Shown here one piece after another: positions 1 to 8,000 of a DNA stretch of 38,760 bases. The DNA comes from an uncultured Flavobacteriaceae bacterium (GTDB lineage: Bacteria > Bacteroidota > Bacteroidia > Flavobacteriales > Flavobacteriaceae). The DNA is taken from the NCBI GenBank assembly GCA_938010765.1, contig CALLVX010000099.1:1-38760 (forward strand), written 5' to 3'. Position numbers and translations under genes: made by a program. The notes beneath the pieces were generated by a model, which was not told the DNA's origin, searched no databases, and worked only from the letters and a program-made list of their open reading frames with translations. Position 1 is the first letter of the stretch. Every line of letters begins with the position of its first letter.

Positions 1-40
1 TTTGTTTGAGTACTTTCAATATTATCTCGTAATTTGTCTT

Positions 41-135
41 GAAGTTGTGCATCTATAATTGATTTGTAGTTACTTCAATTTACTGCTATTAAGCAGTTTG
101 CACAACTTCTTTTATTTTAAATCAAAATGCACAAC
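41..135. repeat. Inverted-repeat cluster upstream of the first small gene
   Basis: An 11-bp perfect inverted repeat, GAAGTTGTGCA at 41-51 and TGCACAACTTC at 99-109, encloses a smaller one (ACTGC at 82-86, GCAGT at 93-97). A third partial copy, TGCACAAC, lies at 128-135, just ahead of the ATG at 162. The outer arm is followed by a T-rich run, so it could be the terminator of a gene left of the window. The extra copy instead suggests a protein-binding or RNA element. The arms are seen directly; the function is not known. Confidence 0.4.
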
Positions 136-161
136 GGGTTAATAACATAAAACTTTATGTC

Positions 162-302
162 ATGAAAACATACCGCAAAAACGAACTAGGTAAAAAGACC
201 GAAATCATCAAAGCAACTATTCTTTGTTCCGTTATCGGAACGCTATTATTGTTCAAAGCAGGAACCTCATTGGGTGCTTTTCTGTATCACATGGTTCACT
301 AA
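162..302 (+). CDS. Small single-pass membrane protein, 46 aa, unknown function
   Basis: An open frame of 46 codons starts at the ATG at 162 and ends with TAA at 300-302. The product has a basic N-terminus (KTYRKNELGKK) and then one hydrophobic helix, roughly residues 18-43, which makes it a likely inner-membrane microprotein with its N-terminus in the cytoplasm. No family is recognised. It begins a run of small membrane proteins that leads into the LytS/LytTR genes, 33 bp before the next gene on the same strand. Support comes from its position, its helix-like composition and the lack of any competing frame, so it is likely but not certain to be translated. Confidence 0.5.
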   Translation: MKTYRKNELGKKTEIIKATILCSVIGTLLLFKAGTSLGAFLYHMVH

Positions 303-335
303 TCATACAAATTACAACCTATTAAAATCGTTGCT

Positions 336-713
336 ATGAAATACGCGGAATACCACATAGAAAATCATATCGTAGAAGTATACAATACCATAGGCGGGGT
401 TGAATCGGTTCATGTGAACGGAGAAGAGATCTCAAAGGGCTACTCTTTTTTTGGAAGAGACCATTTCTTTAAAATCGGCGCTGACAATTATATGGTACAC
501 CCGGCATTATCGTGCAAGAATATCACGGTAATGACTATTTTTCTATATAAGAATGGTTTGCCTTTGACTATAGAGAATCGATTTGCGAGTCGTATCAAAA
601 ATAGAAAATCGCGCGCCAAGCTTATTTTGGGTTTGGTTCTTGGCTTGGTCGGGGGACTCATATTCGGCTTTACCGTGACCAAGTTAGTACAATGGTTAAG
701 TACGGCTGTCTAG
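336..713 (+). CDS. Small membrane protein, paralogue of the 4610-4999 product
   Basis: This 125-residue protein has a soluble N-terminal half, probably beta-rich, with the pattern MKxAEYxxxNHxxE and VNGxxIS. A basic stretch (RIKNRKSRAK, about residues 85-95) follows, then one glycine-rich hydrophobic helix (about 96-120). The layout suggests a small cytoplasmic domain tethered by a C-terminal membrane helix. The product of 4610-4999 has the same start, length and layout, so the two bracket the kinase genes. I recognise no named family. The spacing to its neighbours and the shared strand place it in the same locus as the kinases. Confidence 0.75.
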   Translation: MKYAEYHIENHIVEVYNTIGGVESVHVNGEEISKGYSFFGRDHFFKIGADNYMVHPALSCKNITVMTIFLYKNGLPLTIENRFASRIKNRKSRAKLILGLVLGLVGGLIFGFTVTKLVQWLSTAV

Positions 714-823
714 TTGAAATCAGCTTGTCGCCTAGCTTGTATAATCTACCGTTCGCCATAAATCAATTCGAATTCTAATAACAACCAACTATTTTTAACA
801 AACAATATTTAAATACAACAACC

Positions 824-1168
824 ATGACCAACTCACTACCCAACCCTCATAACAAACGCGACTCCACTTTGCTCTTGGGCATGCGATTAATTAGCCTGTT
901 TTTTCTGATTTTCACAACCATCGCTATCACGATTGTGGCGCGTACACTTGGAGACGGCAGCGCCTTTAGTACGGGATATGAACTAGGGCGAATGCTAAAA
1001 GGGCTGTTTGGTCATTCTCTAATTAAAAAAGGCTTGGGAATTGGCAGTGTCATTGCCACGCTGGCCTCTTGGGACAGGAACAAATCTATTTTATGGGCCA
1101 TACTCCATGCAGTCTTCGGTTGGTTATATGTACTCTACTTCGCCATAACAAAAGAAAAGCACCCATAA
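824..1168 (+). CDS. Small multi-pass membrane protein, unknown function
   Basis: A 114-residue hydrophobic protein. Helix-like stretches lie near residues 16-42 and 90-108. A weaker glycine-rich stretch around 68-80 ends in a TLASWDRNKS loop before the last helix. There is no cleavable signal peptide; the N-terminus is polar (NSLPNPHNKRD). The ATG is preceded by an A-rich leader ending in ACAACAACC, with no Shine-Dalgarno motif, as is common in Bacteroidota. It sits between the first paralogue and the tandem kinases. The family is not recognised. It could be an accessory membrane subunit of the signalling locus, but only its position suggests this. Confidence 0.65.
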   Translation: MTNSLPNPHNKRDSTLLLGMRLISLFFLIFTTIAITIVARTLGDGSAFSTGYELGRMLKGLFGHSLIKKGLGIGSVIATLASWDRNKSILWAILHAVFGWLYVLYFAITKEKHP

Positions 1169-1224
1169 GATTCAACAAGAGAGATAAGAAAACTTTTAAC
1201 AACTCAAACTTAAAATACAAAACC

Positions 1225-1278
1225 ATGATAACAATATTAAAACTACTGATCGCTATTATTTTTACAATACTCTTATAA
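1225..1278 (+). CDS. Possible 17-aa hydrophobic microprotein
   Basis: The ATG at 1225 opens an 18-codon frame (with stop) encoding an almost entirely hydrophobic peptide, MITILKLLIAIIFTILL. Its leader, ACTTAAAATACAAAACC, resembles the A-rich leader before the 824 gene. A single membrane helix is plausible. Short frames like this occur by chance in AT-rich DNA, so the call is tentative. Confidence 0.25.
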   Translation: MITILKLLIAIIFTILL

Positions 1279-1351
1279 ATGATAATTCTAAACCATTTTC
1301 TAAACTCCTAAAGGATTAAAATTTTGGGTTCACCCACCTAAGGAATTCCAC

Positions 1352-1359
1352 TATATTTG
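1352..1359 (+). promoter_or_regulatory. Perfect Bacteroidota -7 box ahead of the kinase operon
   Basis: TATATTTG matches the TAnnTTTG consensus of the Bacteroidota primary sigma factor exactly. It lies 19 bp before the ATG at 1379. The -33 element is poor: the nearest candidate with normal spacing is GTTC at 1328-1331, 20 bp upstream. If used, it gives a leader of about 15 nt and makes the two kinases and the regulator one transcription unit. Confidence 0.5.
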
Positions 1360-1378
1360 AAAAGAACCTCAACGACGA

Positions 1379-2488
1379 ATGAAAAATTTTTTATCAAAAA
1401 ATGCTTTTTGGGTCCTACAGATTTTAGGGTGGGGCTGTTTGGGCATTTTTGTAATACTGGCCAATGACATTACCCGTAGCAACGCAGCACGAATCATTAC
1501 ATTAGTTGGTTTTATGTTTGTCTCGATCGGTGTTACATCGATTACCCGGTTGTTTTTTCGACGTTTTATAGATCTCCAGGATTTTAAGGCCATAGAATTT
1601 TTCAAAATAGTACTTATAATAGTAGGCACTACCTTGGTCTTTCCGCATGTATCGTATTGGTTTGGGTACCTTATTGGGAAACTTATGAAGTTCCTATTCG
1701 ATGATGCCACTGATCTATTTAGGAAACCAGAAGGTGAATACGATTGGCGAGATATCAAACAATATATTGGTTATTTGATTATTGTAACCGGTTGGACGGT
1801 TTTTTATTTTGTGGTGAAGGTATTGCGGCAAGTCAACAAACAGCGGGTAAATCGTCTTGAGCTTAAAAAGAAAGTACGGCAGGCACAGTTGAACACCTTG
1901 AAGGGGCATATTAATCCACAATTTATGTTCAATACCCTCAATAACATTAAAGGTCTAATGCTAGAAGATGTGCCCCTTTCCAGAGCGATGCTTACCAGAC
2001 TTTCGGAGATGTTGCGATATTCATTGACCAAAAATAGTGTGAATACCGTTTTGATTGCCGAAGAGTTGGAAATGGTTGAAAACTACGTTGCTTTGACCCA
2101 AATTCAGCATCAAGATCGTTTTCAAATTAAATATGATATCCCAAAAGAGACTTTAAGGCTAGAAATACCCCCTATGTTAATGCACAATCTCGTTGAACAT
2201 GCAGCTAAAAACGGCATCTTATTACGTCGCACTGGCGGGGAGATTTTGTTGCAAATAGTAAGAGACAAAAATTGTGTCCATATTTATGTCTCGCATACCG
2301 GAGCCAATTCTGGCAGGAAGGAAAGCACTCAGTTGAAAAAAACACTAGAACATAGACTTCGGCTCATGTATGGGGAGGAGGCTCTTTTTTTAGAGGAAAT
2401 GAATGAGAAAGCAACCAAATATACGTTAACGGTGCCTTTAGAAGCTATAAAAGCGAACACCGATTCCACCCTAGTGAAACAAGTTTGA
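1379..2488 (+). CDS. Degenerate LytS/YehU-type sensor kinase (probable pseudokinase)
   Basis: This 369-residue protein has four hydrophobic helices in about residues 5-155, a basic coiled-coil linker (about 155-172), a His_kinase-type region and an ATPase-like region. In this family the phospho-acceptor histidine sits in NPHFxFN. Here the motif reads NPQFMFN, with Gln at residue 181. The N-box, normally ENAxKHG, reads EHAAKNG: His274 replaces the ATP/Mg-binding Asn and Asn278 replaces His. The G-box glycines, seen as QLGLQN in the neighbour, are replaced (QLKKTLEH). The frame is intact and the rest is well conserved, so this looks like a maintained pseudokinase rather than decay. It ends 2 bp before the ATG of the intact kinase, which suggests translational coupling. 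It may heterodimerise with that partner or bind a ligand (inference). Confidence 0.85.
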   Translation: MKNFLSKNAFWVLQILGWGCLGIFVILANDITRSNAARIITLVGFMFVSIGVTSITRLFFRRFIDLQDFKAIEFFKIVLIIVGTTLVFPHVSYWFGYLIGKLMKFLFDDATDLFRKPEGEYDWRDIKQYIGYLIIVTGWTVFYFVVKVLRQVNKQRVNRLELKKKVRQAQLNTLKGHINPQFMFNTLNNIKGLMLEDVPLSRAMLTRLSEMLRYSLTKNSVNTVLIAEELEMVENYVALTQIQHQDRFQIKYDIPKETLRLEIPPMLMHNLVEHAAKNGILLRRTGGEILLQIVRDKNCVHIYVSHTGANSGRKESTQLKKTLEHRLRLMYGEEALFLEEMNEKATKYTLTVPLEAIKANTDSTLVKQV

Positions 2489-2490
2489 AA

Positions 2491-3543
2491 ATGCAGATAG
2501 AAAAAAGAAATAGGCTTAGATTGTTTTGGCTACTGCAAATTGTAGGTTGGGGTATCGTAAATGTGACCATATTTATTCTGCCAGTCGATTTCAGCTTTCG
2601 GTATTTGATATTCTCATTTTTCGTGGCCTCGATCAATGGTATCTTAGCAACTAGCATTTATCGGTTTGTGGTTTTAAGACACGTGAAAAATGTTATGACC
2701 CAAAAAAACTTGATAAAAATAATAGTCGGTTTTCTCTTATGTGGAATGCTATATGTATTGTTGAACTATTTGAGCGAAATGAGCTATGAATCCATTTGGG
2801 AACGAACGCCAGAAGAGCTTGACTTTATTGAGAAAAAAGTGAATTTGTTTTCATCGTTTTTGGGCACTTTTTTGAGTGTTTTTGGCTGGACCTCTCTTTA
2901 CTTTTCAATTAAGTTCCTTTTTAAGTACAACCAAGATAAATTGGAGGAGCTTGAATTGAACGCTACTTTGAGAGAGGCACAACTAAACACTTTGAAAGGG
3001 CAGGTGAATCCGCATTTTATGTTCAATAGTTTAAATAACATTCGTGGTTTGATGCTTGAAGATGTGTCCAAATCAAGAGGCATGATTACAAAACTCTCCG
3101 AGATGCTGCAGTACGCATTGGTCAAGAATACGGTAGATGCAATTCCTCTAGAGGAAGAACTGGAAATGGTAGACAACTATATAGCGCTTTCAAAAATTCA
3201 GATGGAAGACCGCCTGCAGTTCGTAAAAGATATCGAGAAAGACACCCAAAGTATAATGATACCACCCATGGTCATTCAGCTTTTAATAGAGAATGCTGCG
3301 AAACACGGTATTTCAAACCTCAAAGAAGGAGGCGTAATTTCGTTAGTTACCACTAAAAATGGGAACGAACTTTTAATTAAAGTATCCAATACTGGAAAAC
3401 TACGCATTGCCAAAGATTCTACGCAGCTTGGATTACAAAATATTCGACAACGCTTGCGATTACAGTACGGGGCAAAGGCCACTTTCTTATTAGAAGAGGT
3501 AAATTCTGAGGTAATCGCCACTATAAAAATACCATTGGTATGA
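2491..3543 (+). CDS. LytS/YehU-type sensor histidine kinase, intact catalytic motifs
   Basis: This is a membrane histidine kinase of the LytS/His_kinase (PF06580) type, about 350 residues. It has four N-terminal helices, then a linker rich in Glu and Leu, then NPHFMFN with the expected histidine at residue 175. It keeps the N-box LLIENAAKHG (Asn268) and a G-box with QLGLQNIRQRL. The fold would phosphorylate the downstream LytTR regulator. I chose the ATG at 2491, 2 bp after the previous stop. A TTG at 2485 is also in frame and would overlap the upstream gene by 4 bp. The stop overlaps the next start as ATGA (3540-3543). It is clearly paralogous to the preceding kinase, for example in LMLEDV and LSEMLxYxL. 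Confidence 0.92.
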   Translation: MQIEKRNRLRLFWLLQIVGWGIVNVTIFILPVDFSFRYLIFSFFVASINGILATSIYRFVVLRHVKNVMTQKNLIKIIVGFLLCGMLYVLLNYLSEMSYESIWERTPEELDFIEKKVNLFSSFLGTFLSVFGWTSLYFSIKFLFKYNQDKLEELELNATLREAQLNTLKGQVNPHFMFNSLNNIRGLMLEDVSKSRGMITKLSEMLQYALVKNTVDAIPLEEELEMVDNYIALSKIQMEDRLQFVKDIEKDTQSIMIPPMVIQLLIENAAKHGISNLKEGGVISLVTTKNGNELLIKVSNTGKLRIAKDSTQLGLQNIRQRLRLQYGAKATFLLEEVNSEVIATIKIPLV

Positions 3544-4271
3544 GTACTATAAAAACTATTATCGTTGAAGATTCCCGTTTGGCGAGAAATGAACTAAAAG
3601 AACTGATCAAAGGTCATACTGAACTTGAGCTGATAGGGGAGGCCGAAAATGTAGACGAAGGGTTCGAATTGATTCAAAAAAGTAAACCAGATCTACTATT
3701 GCTTGATATCAATATGCCAGAAAAGGACGGTTTTGATCTGTTAGAAATGCTCGATGAGGTTCCTATTACGGTTTTTACCACCGCCTACGACGAATATGCA
3801 ATTAAATCGTTTGAATATAATGCACTAGATTATCTTCTAAAACCTATCAATGAAAAGCGTTTCGCCCTTGCCGTCGAAAAAGTAAAAGAAAAGCTGGTGG
3901 GTAATACAGAAGAAGAAGTGCCCGCAGAAAAAAGGCTTACCGGGAATAGTCAGATTTTTATTAAAGATGGTGAAAAGTGTTGGTTGGTAAAGGTGGGTGA
4001 TATTTCCCATTTCGAAATTGTGGGGAACTATACCAGGGTATTTTTTAAGAATCAGAAACCGATGCTCTACAAATCGCTGAACCAAGTAGAAGAAAAATTA
4101 CCTGTTAATTACTTTTTTCGGCCGAACCGACAACAAATTATTAACACAAACTTCATAGCGCGTGTAATTCCATGGTTCAATGGCACTTTGAAACTTGAAA
4201 TGCAAAACGGCGAGGAAATTGAAGTTTCCCGCAGACAATCATACCTGTTTAAAGATAGGATGAGTCTCTAA
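3540..4271 (+). CDS. LytTR-family response regulator
   Basis: This 243-residue protein has an N-terminal receiver domain (about 1-120) and a C-terminal LytTR DNA-binding domain (about 140-243). Receiver landmarks are the acidic pair Glu10/Asp11, the phospho-acceptor Asp56 in LLLDINMPEKDG, Thr80 and Lys101 in LLKPI. The LytTR part shows FEIVGNYTRVFF and FFRPNRQQIINT, typical of the family. It overlaps the upstream kinase by 4 bp (ATGA), so it is the likely partner of that kinase. LytTR proteins bind paired direct repeats and often control surface or membrane genes. Its targets are not known, but the flanking small membrane proteins are the first candidates. Confidence 0.95.
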   Translation: MSTIKTIIVEDSRLARNELKELIKGHTELELIGEAENVDEGFELIQKSKPDLLLLDINMPEKDGFDLLEMLDEVPITVFTTAYDEYAIKSFEYNALDYLLKPINEKRFALAVEKVKEKLVGNTEEEVPAEKRLTGNSQIFIKDGEKCWLVKVGDISHFEIVGNYTRVFFKNQKPMLYKSLNQVEEKLPVNYFFRPNRQQIINTNFIARVIPWFNGTLKLEMQNGEEIEVSRRQSYLFKDRMSL

Positions 4272-4609
4272 TAATCAGTTTTTTAGGACGTTTTTATTTT
4301 ATAAAAAAGTAGTTGTCCAACCCTTGGGAGCTCCTGTTCTGATGGAGTTCCCCTCATTATTTTGTTTAACTTAATCTACGTAAAGCCAAACAAAAGTAAT
4401 GCTGTTTGTAAGAATAGTTCGATTGTTAAAAACTTTTGTTTTTGGTTACTTTTACTTTCATTATTTTCGCTATCAGATATTTGGAAAAGTAATTTTTCAA
4501 CGTCTAAACAAGCAGATTCCTGAGAACAATCTGTGCGTTTTCTTCAGCTATATGAAAAGGTTAGTGTTCCCCAAGAGCAGTTACATATTTATTTATATAC
4601 ATTATTGGC
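4272..4609. other. Intergenic stretch between the LytTR gene and the second paralogue
   Basis: This 338-bp AT-rich gap holds the terminator at 4326-4367 and a long leader before the ATG at 4610. A frame at 4399-4644 is open but low in complexity and overlaps the real gene, so I do not accept it. The leader probably carries the promoter of the 4610 gene. I see no perfect -7 box. Confidence 0.5.
4326..4367 (+). terminator. Probable terminator of the kinase/LytTR operon
   Basis: GGGAGCTCC (4326-4334) pairs with GGAGTTCCC (4344-4352): nine pairs including one G-T wobble, with a 9-nt loop. A T-rich tail, CATTATTTTGTTT, follows. It lies 54 bp after the LytTR stop codon. Confidence 0.55.
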
Positions 4610-4999
4610 ATGAAGTGCGCAGAATACTATTTGGACAATCATAAAATCGAAATTCACTACTCTTTTTTGGGAACAGAATGCATTTTGGTAAACGGACGAA
4701 AAATTTCCGAACATCGCTTTAGCAGGAAAAAACCCCATCAATTTGTCTTAGGAAAAAACAGTTACGATATTTTTTCTAAATTGGATATCGCTGGCCCTTC
4801 CGGGCGTGATTTTGAAATATTCAAAAACGGATGCGCCGTTTCCCTTGTTAATTTTAAATCTCAAAATTCAACGGCACTTTTAGTTTTGACCGTTTTACTG
4901 GGTTTGGGTTTTGGGTATGTTTTTGGTAGCTTTTTATACCAATGGTATCCGGTAGATATGAGCGGTTTATACCAGTTCATTCAGACGATCACACACTAA
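4610..4999 (+). CDS. Small membrane protein, paralogue of the 336-713 product
   Basis: This 129-residue protein starts MKCAEYYLDNHKIE and shares VNGRKIS, aromatic and basic patches, and one glycine-rich membrane helix (about residues 85-110) with the 125-residue product of 336-713. Here a short C-terminal segment of about 18 residues follows the helix. The pair flanks the two-kinase operon, which suggests duplication together with it or shared control. No named family is recognised. The gene is convergent with the alpha-2-macroglobulin gene, whose stop is only 10 bp away. It is separated from the LytTR gene by a terminator, so it is probably its own transcription unit. Confidence 0.75.
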   Translation: MKCAEYYLDNHKIEIHYSFLGTECILVNGRKISEHRFSRKKPHQFVLGKNSYDIFSKLDIAGPSGRDFEIFKNGCAVSLVNFKSQNSTALLVLTVLLGLGFGYVFGSFLYQWYPVDMSGLYQFIQTITH

Positions 5000-5009
5000 T
5001 ATCTTCGTG

Positions 5010-8000
5010 TTAGTTCAAATCGGAGATCGCTACGCGAACCCCTTCGCTATGACTACTGAACTCAGGGGCATACATACTTTGGATAGTAGTAATACCGTTG
5101 CTGAACTCCCCTGCGTTATTTGCCCGAACATCGTATTCAAAAACATAGACTCCTTTGGGTAAGTAATCAAAGAAGAAATTGGTACTCGCGTCTTTGGTGC
5201 TTTCGTAATAACCAAGACCATCTTGCCATTTGTATTTTGAAATGACGTTGATCGGCTCAAAACCAGCGGCGCGCATGTCTTTCATATGTACAAATTCCAT
5301 GGTGCGATCGGCTCGCAGTTCGATACGAACCCGAATTAGATCACCAACATGTACGGTGGTTTTATCGGTAATCTCCTTTATTTCTTCTCCGGTCGCCGTA
5401 TTGGTTTTTATAAATAATTTCTTTTTTAATTTTAATGGGGTTTCTGCACCACTGATCTTATCAAGGTCTTCGAAGTACTGCCAGTAGAGTGCGCCCCAGG
5501 CAATGCCTTCTCCTTTTTTATCTAACTGAACCTCTGCCATGGCCGGGTTGATCTCATTACCTGCCCAGGATGTTTTATAGTAGCCTGTACCAGCCTCTAT
5601 TTTCACATTTTCAAGCTTGGATGGTGTTATTTTTTCACCCCCGACCAGCACTTCTACTGCTTCACTTACAGAAAGCCAATCATTTCCTTGTAATAGCAGG
5701 GCGTATACCGCCTCTGTGGTGGCCTTAGTGGTACTCCATTTGTTGGTCTGCTTGTTTTTAAGCAACCATATTTTCAGATTGTCTATCGTTTCAATATTGT
5801 CCTGAATTTCTGAGAAGGCTTCGATCAACAGGGCCTGGGTTTCTATAGGGGCTTGGTACCAGTACCATGAAGCCATATTTTCTTTCCAGTACATCCCGAG
5901 TTCTTCCGAATTAATACTGTTTTCTTCTAATGATTGTACGACAAGGTCGGCAGTTTTAGAATCATTCATACGGTGTAGGATCAATGCCAGCATTCCCTTG
6001 GAATACAGGGTTTTGTTCATCCAATACTGTTGTGCCTGCCCTTTGTAATAGGCGGTTATTTTGGCTACTCTTGCTGATGTTTTGAAGTCCTTGAAGAAAC
6101 TTCGCATATAGAGGTAGTGAATCTGCGTTTGGCTAAGATGATCATTATTGATATTTGAAGTGTTGCGTTTCATTAGATCGTATTCTTTTAGGAATTCTTG
6201 ATCTAAATAAGCAACGGCCCTTTTTAGCATTTGCTCTTGGTCTTTGTTTAAATTTGAAGTAACCGATAATTTTTTCAAGTGTCCCATGCCCGAAGCGATA
6301 TGTTGGGTAATGAATCGATTATCCGGTCCGCCGGTGAACCAGGACCAAGCGCCATTCGATTTTTGATTGCTTTGTAGTTTTCGCAAGGCATTTGCTTGCT
6401 CGTTTTTCATTTTATCCAGATTAAATAGCAAGGCGATTCGTTTTTTCTGTTCGGTTTCAGATTGGGCGTCGCGAAGCCATGGAGTTTCCTGAATCAAGAG
6501 GGATTTTAATTCTTGGTTCTTTTCTAAATTGCTTAACAAAGCATCCGAGTTGCGCCATTGGTCAAAAACTTCTTGAATCCTAGGATTGCCATTTGCAATA
6601 TGGCTCGCCAAGCTATTGGCGTAATACCTTGAGAACAGCTGCTCGCTGCATTCGTGCGGGTACTCCATCAAATACGGGAGTGCCTGCACGGCGTACCAAG
6701 CCGGGTTCGAGGTAATCTCCAAGCTAAGCTTGTGATGTTTGAGCGTTTTAGAAGTGTATGCTTTTAGCTTGTCTAACACAAAGGTTTTGCGTTGATCGCT
6801 GCGCACCCACATGGGCAAGGTTTCGGTAACCAACATACGATTGGTAAGCACTGGGAGCAGGTTTTGCTCGCCATCGCTATAATCCCCTGCTTTGGCAACA
6901 ACCTTATATTGTACCGCCTGCACATCTTCAGATATCTTTAGGCGCCACGATACCTGCGTGTTACCTAGGGAATCAACAATGAAGTTTTGAGGCTCGTTTT
7001 GGGTCATCAGCAGTTTCGATGTAACTGCCTTCCCAGAAACTGCATTGATCAATTCAAGTTTTGCCTGCCCCTGTAATTTTTTATCTGTTAGATTGGCAAC
7101 CTTGGTGCTGATTACAATTTCATCGCCCTGTCTTAAAAACCGCGGTGCGTTGGGAATCACCATCAATTCCTTTTGGGTGACCGTCTGTAAAGTTCTGTAA
7201 CGACTTTCCAACGTTTTGGTGTGTGCCAAAAGTTGCAAATTCCATCTAGTAAGTGCTTCGGGAGTGGTGAAACTAAAAGAAATATCTCCTTCCTTGTCGG
7301 TTTGCAACTGGGGAAAGAAAAAAGCGCTCTCTTGTAGGTTTTTTCTGATTTTAACGGGGTCAACATCCTTGGCGGCACCATCTTTTTCAGAATCCTGATT
7401 TTCTTCATCTTTGTCTGCCTTGTTTCCTGGGCTGAGGGCTTGTTCCTTTGCTACTATACCGGACGCCATTCCTCCAACGGCATCGTCTACACTTTCTTCC
7501 GCATCCATAGCCATTTCATTCATCTCCATGGATGCTTGAGGCGCTGAGGCTCTTGCCATTTTTCGCATTCGCCCTCCGTAAAGCCCGCCTTGTCCAAAGT
7601 AAAACCCAAACCAATTAAACGAATCAAAATACTGGGTGCGATAACTATAGAGATTCCGATCCCCGTAGTGCACATTAAAAGAGTCGGTACCAAAACCATG
7701 CTGTCCCTGAATATAGAGGTTGGTATAATAATAGGGACGATAAACAGGATCGAAGCTCCAGTAATGACCTCGAAAACTGTCTAAGGATGCATCGTACATA
7801 CTGGCCAATAATTCGGCTGCTACCTTTTCTCCTTTAGTACCTTTTATTTTAAATGACCAAGTTTCATCGGTTCCGGGCTGAAGTTTATCCCGAAAAGTGA
7901 GGGTTTCGATTTCAAGATCCTTTTGTGGATAGGGTACGCTAATTGGCACGCTACCCACCTGATAAGAATTATAGATTGTAAAACTATAGCTAATACCAAA

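Noticed and set aside
2485-2490. TTG as start of the second kinase
   Set aside because: An ATG six bases downstream, 2 bp after the previous stop, is the more usual start; the difference is two residues and cannot be settled from sequence.
4399-4644. 81-codon plus-strand frame before the second paralogue
   Set aside because: Aromatic-rich, low-complexity product with no family; it overlaps the better supported gene at 4610 by 35 bp and sits in a leader region.
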